A stretch of 30,619 bases of DNA from positions 940,843 to 971,461 of the forward strand of contig NW_003546243.1 in the NCBI RefSeq assembly GCF_000090795.2, read 5' to 3'. The DNA comes from Amphimedon queenslandica. Taxonomy: Eukaryota > Porifera > Demospongiae > Haplosclerida > Niphatidae. How positions within the stretch are numbered: the stretch's first letter is position 1; every line of letters begins with the position of its first letter. Shown piece by piece: positions 23,182 to 30,249 of the stretch. The position numbers and the translations under genes were made by a program. The notes under the pieces are model-generated. The model saw only the letters and a list, made by a program, of their open reading frames with translations, was not told where the DNA came from and searched no databases.

Positions 23182-24806
23182 GTAAGGAATATTTATTTAT
23201 TACATGTATATGGATCAGAAATTATTCATAAACACACAATGAGTAACTATAAACCAAAGACAAACATCAATACAATTATACAGTGTTTGCTGTTAGTGCA
23301 TATAATACATGTGCATGCCTGTTTATAGATACACTATACTAAAAGTACATGTACACACAGTGATGCTCTGACTAATGTACATGTACATTACATAGCCAAA
23401 GGGTATGCTCTACTGTACATACAAACACATGAGCTATACTGACAATTAAAGAACATGGGCATATACCAGCTTACAACATACCAGCCATAATTACTAAATA
23501 AAATATGGTTGTCAAAGGCTCTGATATCCCAGACTTAATTACTGTAGCTAGAAAAATAAAGGAGTAATTATGAGGAGATGAGTAGTTATAATGCCGCTGT
23601 ACAGCTGCAAAATTCAAATCAAAAAAAGAAATATTGGTCAAGGATCGCCTCCTTCAATAAGTCTCAATTTCTGGAGAGATAAGATTACAATTTACAAGCA
23701 GGCGGAACACTTATTCAAGTGTAAGGCATGTGATTGCAACAGTGCAGGACTTATAAGGAATTAATGGTCTCCTCCTACATAAACTGTCCATCAATGAACC
23801 ATAAGATAAAGATAATTATAATTCCAAAAACAAGTCTAATTATTAAAATTAAAACTTACTTCTAAAATAACAAATAGTATGCATCCATTATATCAACAAT
23901 AAACAGCTCACTTTTAAATTGAAAGTAAATATGCATAAACAAACAACAATGAAACATTCACCACACACATAATAGCTCGTGTATGTTAGCAGTATACATG
24001 TACATACCGCTTTCCTTTTGGAGGTACTCAAGACAGAGTTCTTGCCTGTTACCCTGTGCATGGTCGCGGGGGAGCCTGTTCTTGCTGTCCCTAAGGAGAG
24101 GGTCACCTCCTGACTCTACTAGTCTCTTCAGGCAGTCCAAGTGTCCATTAGCAGCTGCTATGTGTAACGGAGTAATTTCAAATGAATTATGAGACGTCCG
24201 AATATTAGGATCAGCTATATAAAAAAATCATGAGTATTAGTGCTACTATTATGAATGGTTTCCACAAGCAATAATATTATACACTGTCACATGTTACACA
24301 CTGTTTGATACTTTGTAAGATTTAAAAGGAATCCCACTATGCAATTTAATAACATCATGTACTATAATCTACATAATGTAAGTTGATACAACTCCCAACT
24401 TGTGAGCACTAGTACATATCTGGTCATTATGATCACTATTGTACAAGTTATAGTGAACACCCATCACTTCCGAGCGTAACTCATTGCATTAAAATAAACA
24501 CTGTTCAAAATTATTTTCAATAATGTAATGTATTTAATAATGCAGTGGATGGGTGTGGCTAATTATTATGACAGTACCATTACTATAGTACTTACCTCCA
24601 TTTATTAGTAGTATCTTAAGTGACTCAGGTCTGTCTCTTTCTGCTGCATAATGCAGTAAGGTGTATCCTCTGTCATCCTTTCTGCTGAGGAGACGAGGAA
24701 GACGTTCTGAAGCACTAAGGAAGTCGATGAGCCTATCAGTATCGTCAACAAGGGAGGGGTCCACACTTGGCTCAAAGAAACGAAGGAAAGAGGAGCCACG
24801 GGCCAT
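9586..24806 (-). CDS. LRRK: LRRK/ROCO family giant protein kinase (ANK-LRR-Roc-COR-kinase-WD40)
   Basis: 38 exons: 24806-24596, 24214-24008, 23048-23001, 22282-22156, 21324-19916, 19700-19609, 19472-19080, 18869-18733, 18656-18485, 18209-18001, 17843-17674, 17516-17410, 17306-17184, 17040-16904, 16837-16719, 16673-16511, 16429-16215, 16151-16054, 16001-15906, 15848-15710, 15623-15430, 15332-15113, 15008-14885, 14803-14566, 14475-14389, 14253-14062, 14001-13744, 13695-13573, 13341-13065, 12866-12757, 12697-12561, 12505-12244, 12105-11947, 11876-11220, 11064-10942, 10880-10286, 10178-9860, 9700-9586. Phases agree at every junction; 8562 nt gives 2853 aa, longer than human LRRK1 or LRRK2. It is a cytoplasmic GTPase-regulated Ser/Thr kinase. 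The SDYGIS activation-segment start and the Cys/His linker look nearer to LRRK1, but I cannot assign the subtype. Intron 4 is GC-AG. It shares a short divergent promoter with the hydroxylase gene. Confidence 0.96.
11090..11155. repeat. Solo copy of the palindromic 186-bp repeat family
   Basis: GTGAAATTTGGTCAAAGTCC is followed by GTGTACTATAGTACAGGG. The 32-bp inverted repeat at 11115-11146 has one mismatched pair. It lies in the LRRK intron 11065-11219 and is a dispersed single unit rather than an array. Confidence 0.85.
11947..13695 (-). other. LRRK protein kinase domain (about residues 1896-2251)
   Basis: Glycine loop LGRGAFATV (exon 28), VAIK lysine (about 1947) and KKELSIL alpha-C glutamate (exon 29), catalytic loop YRDLKSDNVL (exon 31), SDYG magnesium motif and GTPGFMAPEI (exon 32), and the C-lobe LMVWCWQQSEELRPTAS (exon 33). 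HRD is replaced by YRD and DFG by DYG, both usual in LRRK kinases. Nothing catalytic is missing. An acidic insert of about 40 residues separates VAIK from alpha-C. Confidence 0.95.
13353..13411. repeat. (AAT)n microsatellite in LRRK intron 28
   Basis: About 20 ATA/AAT triplets, ending 11 bp from the acceptor of exon 29 (13341). In the transcript sense it is (ATT)n. Confidence 0.97.
14062..16673 (-). other. LRRK COR dimerisation region and linker (about residues 1221-1809)
   Basis: Exons 16-21 match COR: VPASYLQLE, LHDNGTLLHYDDPLLKELYF, VDPQWLSDMLAHI, PSGFWPRLMSR. Exons 22-24 add acidic, low-complexity stretches. Exon 26 carries the LVEDWFTG segment and a CPHCSHG motif. Confidence 0.88.
16674..16718 (-). 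other. 45-bp stop-free intron of LRRK inside the COR region
   Basis: The sense strand reads ACTG|GTATCT ... TACTAG|TTACT. The length is a multiple of three and there is no stop in frame, so retention would add 15 mostly hydrophobic residues rather than break the protein. Splice sites are reasonable, and removing it gives a better COR sequence. Confidence 0.7.
16719..17843 (-). other. LRRK Roc GTPase domain (about residues 1002-1220)
   Basis: The P-loop GKAGRGKT (about 1015-1022) is in exon 11. The switch II motif WDFGGQ closes exon 12 and is followed by EEYYATHQ in exon 13. GTHYDK, the guanine-specificity motif of Roc proteins, is in exon 14. All GTP-binding elements look intact. Confidence 0.95.
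17080..17182. repeat. (AAT)n microsatellite filling LRRK intron 13
   Basis: Interrupted AAT/GAT triplets run from 17080 to within one base of the donor of exon 13 (exon end 17184). The 143-bp intron is mostly this repeat. Poly-isoleucine or poly-tyrosine frames across it are artefacts. Confidence 0.97.
17898..17950. repeat. Perfect 26-bp inverted repeat with 1-bp centre
   Basis: The arms 17898-17923 and 17925-17950 are exact complements around a single C, containing ACATGTACATGT. They lie in LRRK intron 10 and could form a long hairpin in RNA or a cruciform in DNA. Confidence 0.95.
18001..20487 (-). other. LRRK leucine-rich-repeat region (about residues 475-1000)
   Basis: Exons 5-10 encode LRRs with the L-x-x-L-(N/D)-x-S-x-N pattern: LTTLNLSHNCLGELP, LNKLDISHNQLKELP, LSILDASHNQLTALP, LSSLNCSHNTIQEIP, LTRLDLSHNGISDL, LKQLNVSHNDILRL and LNSVDLSWNNIIELRP. 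Exon 6 and the start of exon 7 insert a Ser/Thr-rich unstructured piece between two LRR blocks. Confidence 0.93.
22003..22029. repeat. Small hairpin, 10-bp stem with 7-nt loop
   Basis: GCACTGACAG / CTGTCAGTGC flank a TTTATGG loop, with further copies of CTGTCAGTGC-like sequence just downstream. It lies in LRRK intron 4, close to the GC donor. Function unknown. Confidence 0.7.
23058..23089. repeat. (AAT)n microsatellite in LRRK intron 2
   Basis: About 10 AAT triplets, 10 bp from the acceptor of exon 3 (23048). Confidence 0.95.
23134..23180. repeat. (AAT)n microsatellite in LRRK intron 2, second tract
   Basis: About 15 AAT triplets, 45 bp away from the first tract in the same intron. Confidence 0.95.
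23482..23541 (-). other. Candidate cassette exon of LRRK
   Basis: Inside the large intron 2 (24007-23049) a 60-bp segment has a pyrimidine-rich acceptor ending CTACAG and a donor G|GTATGT. It has no stop in the phase-1 frame and keeps phase 1 at both ends, so it would add 20 residues (VIKSGISEPLTTIFYLVIMA). The frame works with or without it. I left it out of the main model because no domain supports it. Confidence 0.35.
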
Positions 24807-25070
24807 CTTGTATTATTGTGTAGTTTCACTTTTCACTTGTCCATCCATTCGTCGTGCATGCATAACGAGCCACGCCTTCTTGCACATTTATGCATGATGA
24901 CGTCTCTATATAATTTTACACCACCCACCACCCCTCGTTCCTTTGCAGCTAGAGCAGAAGAAAAGGAGAGAAAGACGCCCTTTTCTAATAACAGAAGCCA
25001 AACACGAGAGTAAAAGGTAAGGCAAGCAGAAGTCACTGGTCACTGAGCTTTTAGGAACCGCTTTCAGTGG
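24807..25070. promoter_or_regulatory. Divergent promoter between LRRK (-) and ASPH-type gene (+)
   Basis: Only 264 bp separate the two ATGs. A TATATAA at 24907-24913 may serve either direction. The region must contain both transcription starts and the 5' leaders. Confidence 0.6.
25017..25067 (+). other. Probable 51-bp 5' UTR intron of the ASPH-type gene
   Basis: AAAAG|GTAAGG at 25016/25017 and CTTTCAG|TGG at 25067/25068 form a good GT-AG pair. Splicing places TAA-AAG-TGG directly before the ATG at 25071, giving an in-frame stop upstream and fixing the start. Unspliced, a TGA at 25044 also closes the frame. Confidence 0.55.
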
Positions 25071-26354
25071 ATGAGCTTAATCACTAGCCCGAGGAGATAC
25101 TCTCTCCTCCTTCACAGCCTAGTGCTGTCACTGCTACTCAGCTACAGCAGCGTCCATGTCGACGGTAAAAAGGAAAAAGAAACACTCCACCGGCTCCCCA
25201 TAACGGGGCAGGCTGACCTGGTCTTTAAAGTTGGAGACAATCCATGCAAGGTGCTCAAAAAGTATTGCAAGTCCCTTCAACCTCGCTTCACGTACGAAAC
25301 ATGCTTCAGCCAGCTTCACCCAGTTGCAATACAGCAGCTCTCACAGCTTTGGGAGAAGGTGAGGGAGAGACTGAAAGTAGATGAGACTTTCTTCATAGAC
25401 TGCGAGCCTATCAAATACATTGGCTCCAGCAATGGGTTCTCTCCCGGAATATCTGTCACTGCAGCTCCTACCACACTCAACAATGGAGGCTCTACAGCAA
25501 CAGATACCAGAAACAGCTCTGGGATTATATCAGAAATGCTTACGTACCTCAAGAGAGCAATGGCAATGGATGCCGATGCATTGCAGACCTTCAACACGAG
25601 ACGAAATGAGCTCAAACTAACAGACTCTGAGCGCTACGAGCTCTATCGTAAAGCTCTCCTCCTCTTACCTAACAATTTGTTTGTAGTTGATCAGTTTGGA
25701 CTAGCTCTCATGTACATTGACTACGAAGCTCCAGCTAGAAAACTATTCTCCAATGCAGTCTCACGTGGAATGTGGGGCAATCCCCTACAGAGACCTGTGT
25801 CAAAATATGTCCCTGGACTGACCTCTCTCCCATGGCATGACAAAACCAACTACCCATTCATCACAAGACTGGAGTCTGGGTATCAAGACATAAAAGACGA
25901 GCTGCTTAGCAACTTAAAGGAGAGGAGGCACCTTTTTACGGAGGAAGCAGAGAACCTGCACGTAGGCGGAGACTGGACCGAACTGAGACTCAAGTCTTCC
26001 GGCCTTGGGTTCTTAAAGCACACAGAGTATTTCCCAAAAACCATGAGACACATCGAGAACTGTGGACAAGACTTTACGAGCATTAAATTCTCTGCAATCC
26101 AGCCAGGTACACACATACGCACGCACACTGGGCCTACGAACGAGAGACTAAGAGTCCACCTGACACTAATACACAATGGAGGAGCAAGGATCAGAGTAGG
26201 CACAGAGTGGCATACTTGGGAGGAAGGAAAAGCAATCATTTTTGACGACTCGTGGGAACACGAAGTCATCCATACTGGTGACAGCATCAGAGCTGTACTC
26301 ATTCTTGATATTTGGCATCCCGAGCTGCCACCATCACAACGCATAGTGCACTAG
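25071..26354 (+). CDS. ASPH: Aspartyl/asparaginyl beta-hydroxylase, intronless coding region
   Basis: 427 aa in one exon. Residues about 11-27 (SLLLHSLVLSLLLSYSS) are a signal anchor or signal peptide, placing the enzyme in the ER lumen. A middle part carries several cysteines (PCKVLKKYCKSL, YETCF, FIDCEP) and an Asn/Ser/Thr-rich linker. From about residue 200 it follows human ASPH: QFGLALMYIDYEAPARKLF, PLQRPVSKYVPGL, PWHD. The C-terminal 2-oxoglutarate oxygenase has HTGPTNERLRVHL (metal His 352), DDSWEHEV (metal His 397), an Arg in SIRAV (about 407) for 2-oxoglutarate, and DIWHPEL. ASPH hydroxylates Asp/Asn in EGF-like domains using Fe(II) and lacks the usual carboxylate ligand, as here. Lack of coding introns is unusual beside intron-rich neighbours. 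A polyadenylation signal follows. Confidence 0.95.
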   Translation: MSLITSPRRYSLLLHSLVLSLLLSYSSVHVDGKKEKETLHRLPITGQADLVFKVGDNPCKVLKKYCKSLQPRFTYETCFSQLHPVAIQQLSQLWEKVRERLKVDETFFIDCEPIKYIGSSNGFSPGISVTAAPTTLNNGGSTATDTRNSSGIISEMLTYLKRAMAMDADALQTFNTRRNELKLTDSERYELYRKALLLLPNNLFVVDQFGLALMYIDYEAPARKLFSNAVSRGMWGNPLQRPVSKYVPGLTSLPWHDKTNYPFITRLESGYQDIKDELLSNLKERRHLFTEEAENLHVGGDWTELRLKSSGLGFLKHTEYFPKTMRHIENCGQDFTSIKFSAIQPGTHIRTHTGPTNERLRVHLTLIHNGGARIRVGTEWHTWEEGKAIIFDDSWEHEVIHTGDSIRAVLILDIWHPELPPSQRIVH

Positions 26355-26389
26355 TTGTAAGAGTGCATAATAGTGCTACTACCCACAAC

Positions 26390-26395
26390 AATAAA
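26390..26395 (+). terminator. Polyadenylation signal AATAAA of the ASPH-type gene
   Basis: AATAAA lies 36 bp after the stop codon at 26352-26354. Confidence 0.6.
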
Positions 26396-26761
26396 ACTAT
26401 TATTACTATATTATATATATATATTCTCTTTGTTTATTGTAGAGTGGTTTGTGCCTTTCATTTATATACTGTATATGCCACAATCACTTACTCTTATTAT
26501 AAAAGAATTATTTTTATGACTGTATAAATACCAATCCAAAGACAGTTTACATAGCTTGCTATGAGGTGATCACTCACCGTGTCTCATTATTATGGGCTAC
26601 TCAGCAGTCACTAACTATTCATAACTAGGCATGCGCCCACGTTAATAATGTTACTATAAATAGAATGCAGTGTTATCTACAGTTGGCATTATGAATTGTG
26701 CATATAAGTCAGTGAGGGAAAGAAGTAGCAGTAATGTTATAAGTAAACACTAGACAAGGCA
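26396..26761. other. Intergenic, presumed ZFAND2 promoter
   Basis: It includes a short TA microsatellite (about 26411-26423) and a GGTGATCAC palindromic stretch near 26567. I see no TATA box I would trust and no heat-shock element. Confidence 0.4.
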
Positions 26762-27565
26762 ATGTCGGAACACGAGGAAGAAGATATGATGTCTATAGGC
26801 CAGCACTGCAAGCACCCTGGATGCAATCAGTTGGATTTCCTACCTTTCAAATGCAAGAAGTGCTTAGAAATATACTGGTAATTCATAGCCTATGATTATA
26901 ATGATAAGTTATTGTATGAAAGTGTCTATGTAAAGCTATTTGTACAATGTAGCATTTATTACAGTGGAATGTGCATATTAAGTTGTTGTACTATTCTTGC
27001 ATAGTGTTGAACACAGAAGAGAACAAGATCACAACTGTCCTAACTCAGAAATGGGAAATGTAAGTTTAAATGAATAATTCACAATAGTTATTCAACTATT
27101 TACAAATAGACCGAAATACCACAATGTCCATTATGTGGCCAATTAATTGCGAGAGGCTCACATCAATCAGCAAATGATCAGGTTAGTAGCTATTATTTTC
27201 CCAATTAAGTTCAAACTGTCATGTACATATACATGCATAGAATGAGTGTGGGATATTGAGGCTAATAGAAATTGTACACTAAATGAAGCACACGTACATT
27301 ATCATAAGAAACTTAATCATTAATAATTATTTTTTGCTATTATGCATAGGTTGAGAGACATTTGCTTAGTGGTTGTAAGGATCACGTACTCAGTATTAAT
27401 AGAAAAAGGTCTCACAGATGTAGAGTCAAGAACTGCAGGGAACACATTTTAATGCCGTTTGTGTGCCCAAGCTGTCATTTCAATTATTGCATTAGACATA
27501 GATTCTCTGTAGATCATCAATGCGATAAAATGATACAACTCAGACAACCAATAACAGTACAATAA
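26762..27565 (+). CDS. ZFAND2: AN1-type zinc finger protein, ZFAND2-like (AIRAP family)
   Basis: Four exons, 26762-26877, 27005-27059, 27110-27181 and 27350-27565, give 152 aa in frame. There are two AN1 fingers: residues 16-50 (C-x4-C-x9-C-x2-C-x4-C-x2-H-x5-H-x-C, interrupted by intron 1) and 105-139 with exactly the same spacing. Between them lies the CPLCG..I segment typical of ZFAND2. Vertebrate ZFAND2A/B bind proteasomes and p97 under arsenite or misfolded-protein stress; ZFAND2B also has UIMs and a lipidation tail. This protein ends at QPITVQ soon after the second finger, so it is closer to ZFAND2A in build. AATAAA overlaps the stop codon (27562-27567). It converges on the next gene with a gap of only 105 bp. 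Confidence 0.94.
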
Positions 27566-27670
27566 ATAAACATGTATAATGAATGATGATTATTTTATAT
27601 ATAAATTTGATTACAGTTGTGTTATAAGTGTTATAAGTTAATAACGATCCATAATTTTCATTTTGTTATT

Positions 27671-30026
27671 TTATTCTTCTGATCCAGTCAGAAAAATTGA
27701 CAAATCTTTTTGATTCTAAGAAAACACAAGAAAATTAACACATTAAACATGCCAATTCTTATTAAGCTTCAAATTGTCACTATTTCTCCAAATTAGTAAG
27801 ATTACATAAATGTGCCATCATACTGCCATGTATGTACATACCTTAGAAGTGACCTCAGAGGCAAACAAAATTGCATATCTCTCTCTCATATTTTGAAGGT
27901 CTTTTTTAGTTTTCAATATGGTTTTCAGTACTTGAGCATTGATGGCTCTCTAAAAATTTAATAATTATCATAGCTGTTATTACGATAACTTTTAAATTTA
28001 TTTTAAAATTCGTAAAAAATCCAATTTTGATCAGAATCAGCTCAAACTTGATGAACAACATAAGAACATGTATATGCACCAAAAAAATTATTAAAATAAA
28101 GAAATCCCTCGTAGCCATTTTTGGTGAAATTTGGCCAATGACCCTGTACCATAGTACAGGGTATTTTGCCTGATTTTTGAACAACTTTAAAAATTCATAA
28201 AAAATCCAATTTTGATCGGAATCAGTTCAAACTTAATGAACAACATAAAAACATGTATATGCACCAGAAAAATTTATTAAAATGAAGAAATCTCTCGTAG
28301 CCATTTTTGGTGAAATTTGGCCAATGACCCTGTACTATAGTACAGGGTAACTTTTAAAAATTCATAAAAAATCTAATTTTGATCGGAATCAGCTCAAACT
28401 TGATGAACAACATAAGAACATGTATATGCACCAGAAAAATTTATTAAAATGAAGAAATCTCTCATAGCCATTTTTGGTGAAATTTGGCCAACGACCCTGT
28501 ACTAAAGGCTGCAAAAGTCGTGGCAGCCATTTTGTTTGGGGGTGAATCCTACTTAGTAACGCTACCGCGTTACTAATAGTACAGGGTATTTTGCCTGATT
28601 TTTGAGCAACTTAAAAAATTCATAAAAAATCTAATTTTGATCGGAATTAACTCAAACTTGATGAACAACATAAGAACATGTATATGCACCAGAAAAATTT
28701 ATTAAAATGAAGAAATCTCTCATAGCCATTTTTGGTGAAATTTGGCCAACGACCCTGTACTATAGTACAGGGTATTTTGCCTGATTTTTGAGCAACTTAA
28801 AAAATTCATAAAAAATCTAATTTTGATCGGAATTAACTCAAACTTGATGAACAACATAAGAACATGTATATGCACCAGAAAAATTTATTAAAATGAAGAA
28901 ATCTCTCATAGCCATTTTTGGTGAAATTTGGCCAACGACCCTGTACTATAGACAGGGTATTTTGCCTGATTTTTGAGCAACTTTAAAAAATTCATAAAAA
29001 ATCTAATTTTGATCAGAATCAGTTCAAACTTGATAAACAACATCAGAACATGTATATGTATCAAAAAATTATATAAATGCAAAAATCTTTCATAGCAATT
29101 TTTGACACCCTGTACTATAGTACAGAGACTTTTGCTCAATTTTTGAGCAACTTAAAAAAATCCAATTTTTGATCATAATGAGAAAGTATAATGTTATGTG
29201 TCAAAAATTAAATTCTCTAGTAAAAAAATTAAAAAAACACAGGTAATGATATGTGGAATTAAGGGTACTAAAATATAACTAACTTTTTCATCATTGATTT
29301 TTGATTTAGTAAAAAGCTCAGCTGACTCATTCATGTATTGATCTTCTTCATTAAGAGAGGAGCTTCCATTGTGATCACCTTCACTGTCTCTATAAATGGA
29401 GCCTCCATGATGACCTTCCTGACTAACAGGAAAATCAAACACATCAGTAGTATCACCACGAGGAGAAGATAGCTGACGACTCAAACTAATCTCCATTGAT
29501 TTAGACTGATTCATTGATCTAGATTGGTTCATTTTATGTGATTCTTTTCTGTGACCTCTCTTCCCTTGAATGTTTCTAAATCCATGCAAGTCATACTTTT
29601 TGTTTTGCTTTAGTGGAGTATAAGATCGGCCAGTGTCAGCGACAGTAGAAGAATCAATTGAATCTTGCCCTTCATTTATGCTATCCTATTTTTAATTATA
29701 ATTTGTAACACAGTTTGAGCCAAAATTAATTTTAAAAATTTGCAATCAAAACCTCAATGTGACAGTGATACCCACATTTAACTTACATCGATTGATGAGT
29801 TGTGAGGTGAAACTAAAACATCCAAAGAATCATTTAATAATAAAGGTTCATGGGTTGGAGTGTGAGAGGGAGCAGAATGCTCAAGAGTGGCAGATGTGAG
29901 CTCTTTCTCTTGAGACAGACCTTCAGACTGTGATGGGTTTATTGGAGTAACAAAACGAGTTCTTTTTCTGCTACTTGAGGATTTCTCCTTTTTCTCCACA
30001 TCCCTCTCTCTCTTGCCACGAAACAT
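27671..30026 (-). CDS. Unrecognised Ser-rich, probably nuclear protein with helical C-terminus
   Basis: Four exons, 30026-29787, 29685-29284, 27949-27842 and 27715-27671, all phase 0, total 795 nt and 264 aa. The N-terminus is basic (MFRGKRERDVEKKEKSSSSR) and suggests nuclear localisation. Residues 25-210 are Ser/Asn/Gly-rich and probably disordered, with SRSMNQSKSME and other possible phospho-sites. Residues 215-250 form a predicted amphipathic helix (ILKTKKDLQNMRERYAILFA), and the protein ends FLTGSEE. I do not recognise a family. The 1334-bp third intron is occupied mostly by the inverted 186-bp repeat array, so an undetected exon there cannot be excluded, though phases fit without one. 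It is head-to-head with the secreted gene at 30250. Confidence 0.75.
27960..29170. repeat. About 6-copy array of the same 186-bp repeat, opposite orientation
   Basis: Palindromic cores (CCCTGTACTATAGTACAGGG or variants) start at 28142, 28328, 28495 (split), 28753, 28939 and 29110. The spacing is about 186 bp when complete, 167-171 where a unit is shortened. Flanking blocks (TTTTTGGTGAAATTTGGCCA, TTGATCGGAATCAGCTCAAA, AACATGTATATGCACCAGAA) are the reverse complement of array 1 blocks, but diverged. It lies inside intron 3 of the gene at 27671-30026. Confidence 0.95.
28505..28576. mobile_element. 72-bp insertion splitting one palindromic core
   Basis: The core is cut exactly in half (CCCTGTACTA ... 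TAGTACAGGG). The insert begins AAGGCTGC and ends in a perfect 10-bp hairpin, TTAGTAACGC / GCGTTACTAA with a TACC loop (28553-28576). It is GC-richer than its surroundings and not seen in the other units. TA borders both ends, so a short non-autonomous element is likely, but no full inverted repeats are visible. Confidence 0.55.
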
Positions 30027-30249
30027 TACTGCTCAGTCAGTGCTCACAGTGACTACTCCACTATTATAGTTCCAACCAAGTCCATGTGCTTATCTCCATG
30101 GGAACGAAAGGTACCGGTAGTTCAGCTCCGCCCATGCTCTATATGGATCTATAAAACCAAAAAGCACCCAGCTTAACTGCACTTACTGCAGGTAGTTCAG
30201 TACTAATCGGTAGTTTGTACTGCAGCAGGAATTCTTGAGACAAAGAAGG
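30027..30249. promoter_or_regulatory. Divergent promoter between the Ser-rich gene (-) and the secreted gene (+)
   Basis: The 223-bp spacer has TATAAAA at 30150-30156 in plus orientation, 94 bp before the ATG at 30250. The leftward direction has no evident TATA box. Confidence 0.6.

Larger units (their letters stand above)
20500..24806 (-). other. LRRK N-terminal ankyrin-repeat region (about residues 1-470)
   Basis: Exons 1-2 carry ankyrin units (G-Y-T-L-L-H-Y-A-A-E-R-D and I-T-P-L-H-I-A-A-A-N-G-H-L-D). After a short acidic linker in exons 3-4, exon 5 holds at least four more: TILHAAVQYNH, GYTALHVAVSHK, GHTPLHMSVALCE and GYTALHLAVHFNQ. These are probably protein-binding modules. Confidence 0.93.

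Noticed and set aside
25883-26344. 153-aa minus-strand frame opposite the hydroxylase
   Set aside because: It lies antisense to the catalytic domain and has no domain or promoter support.
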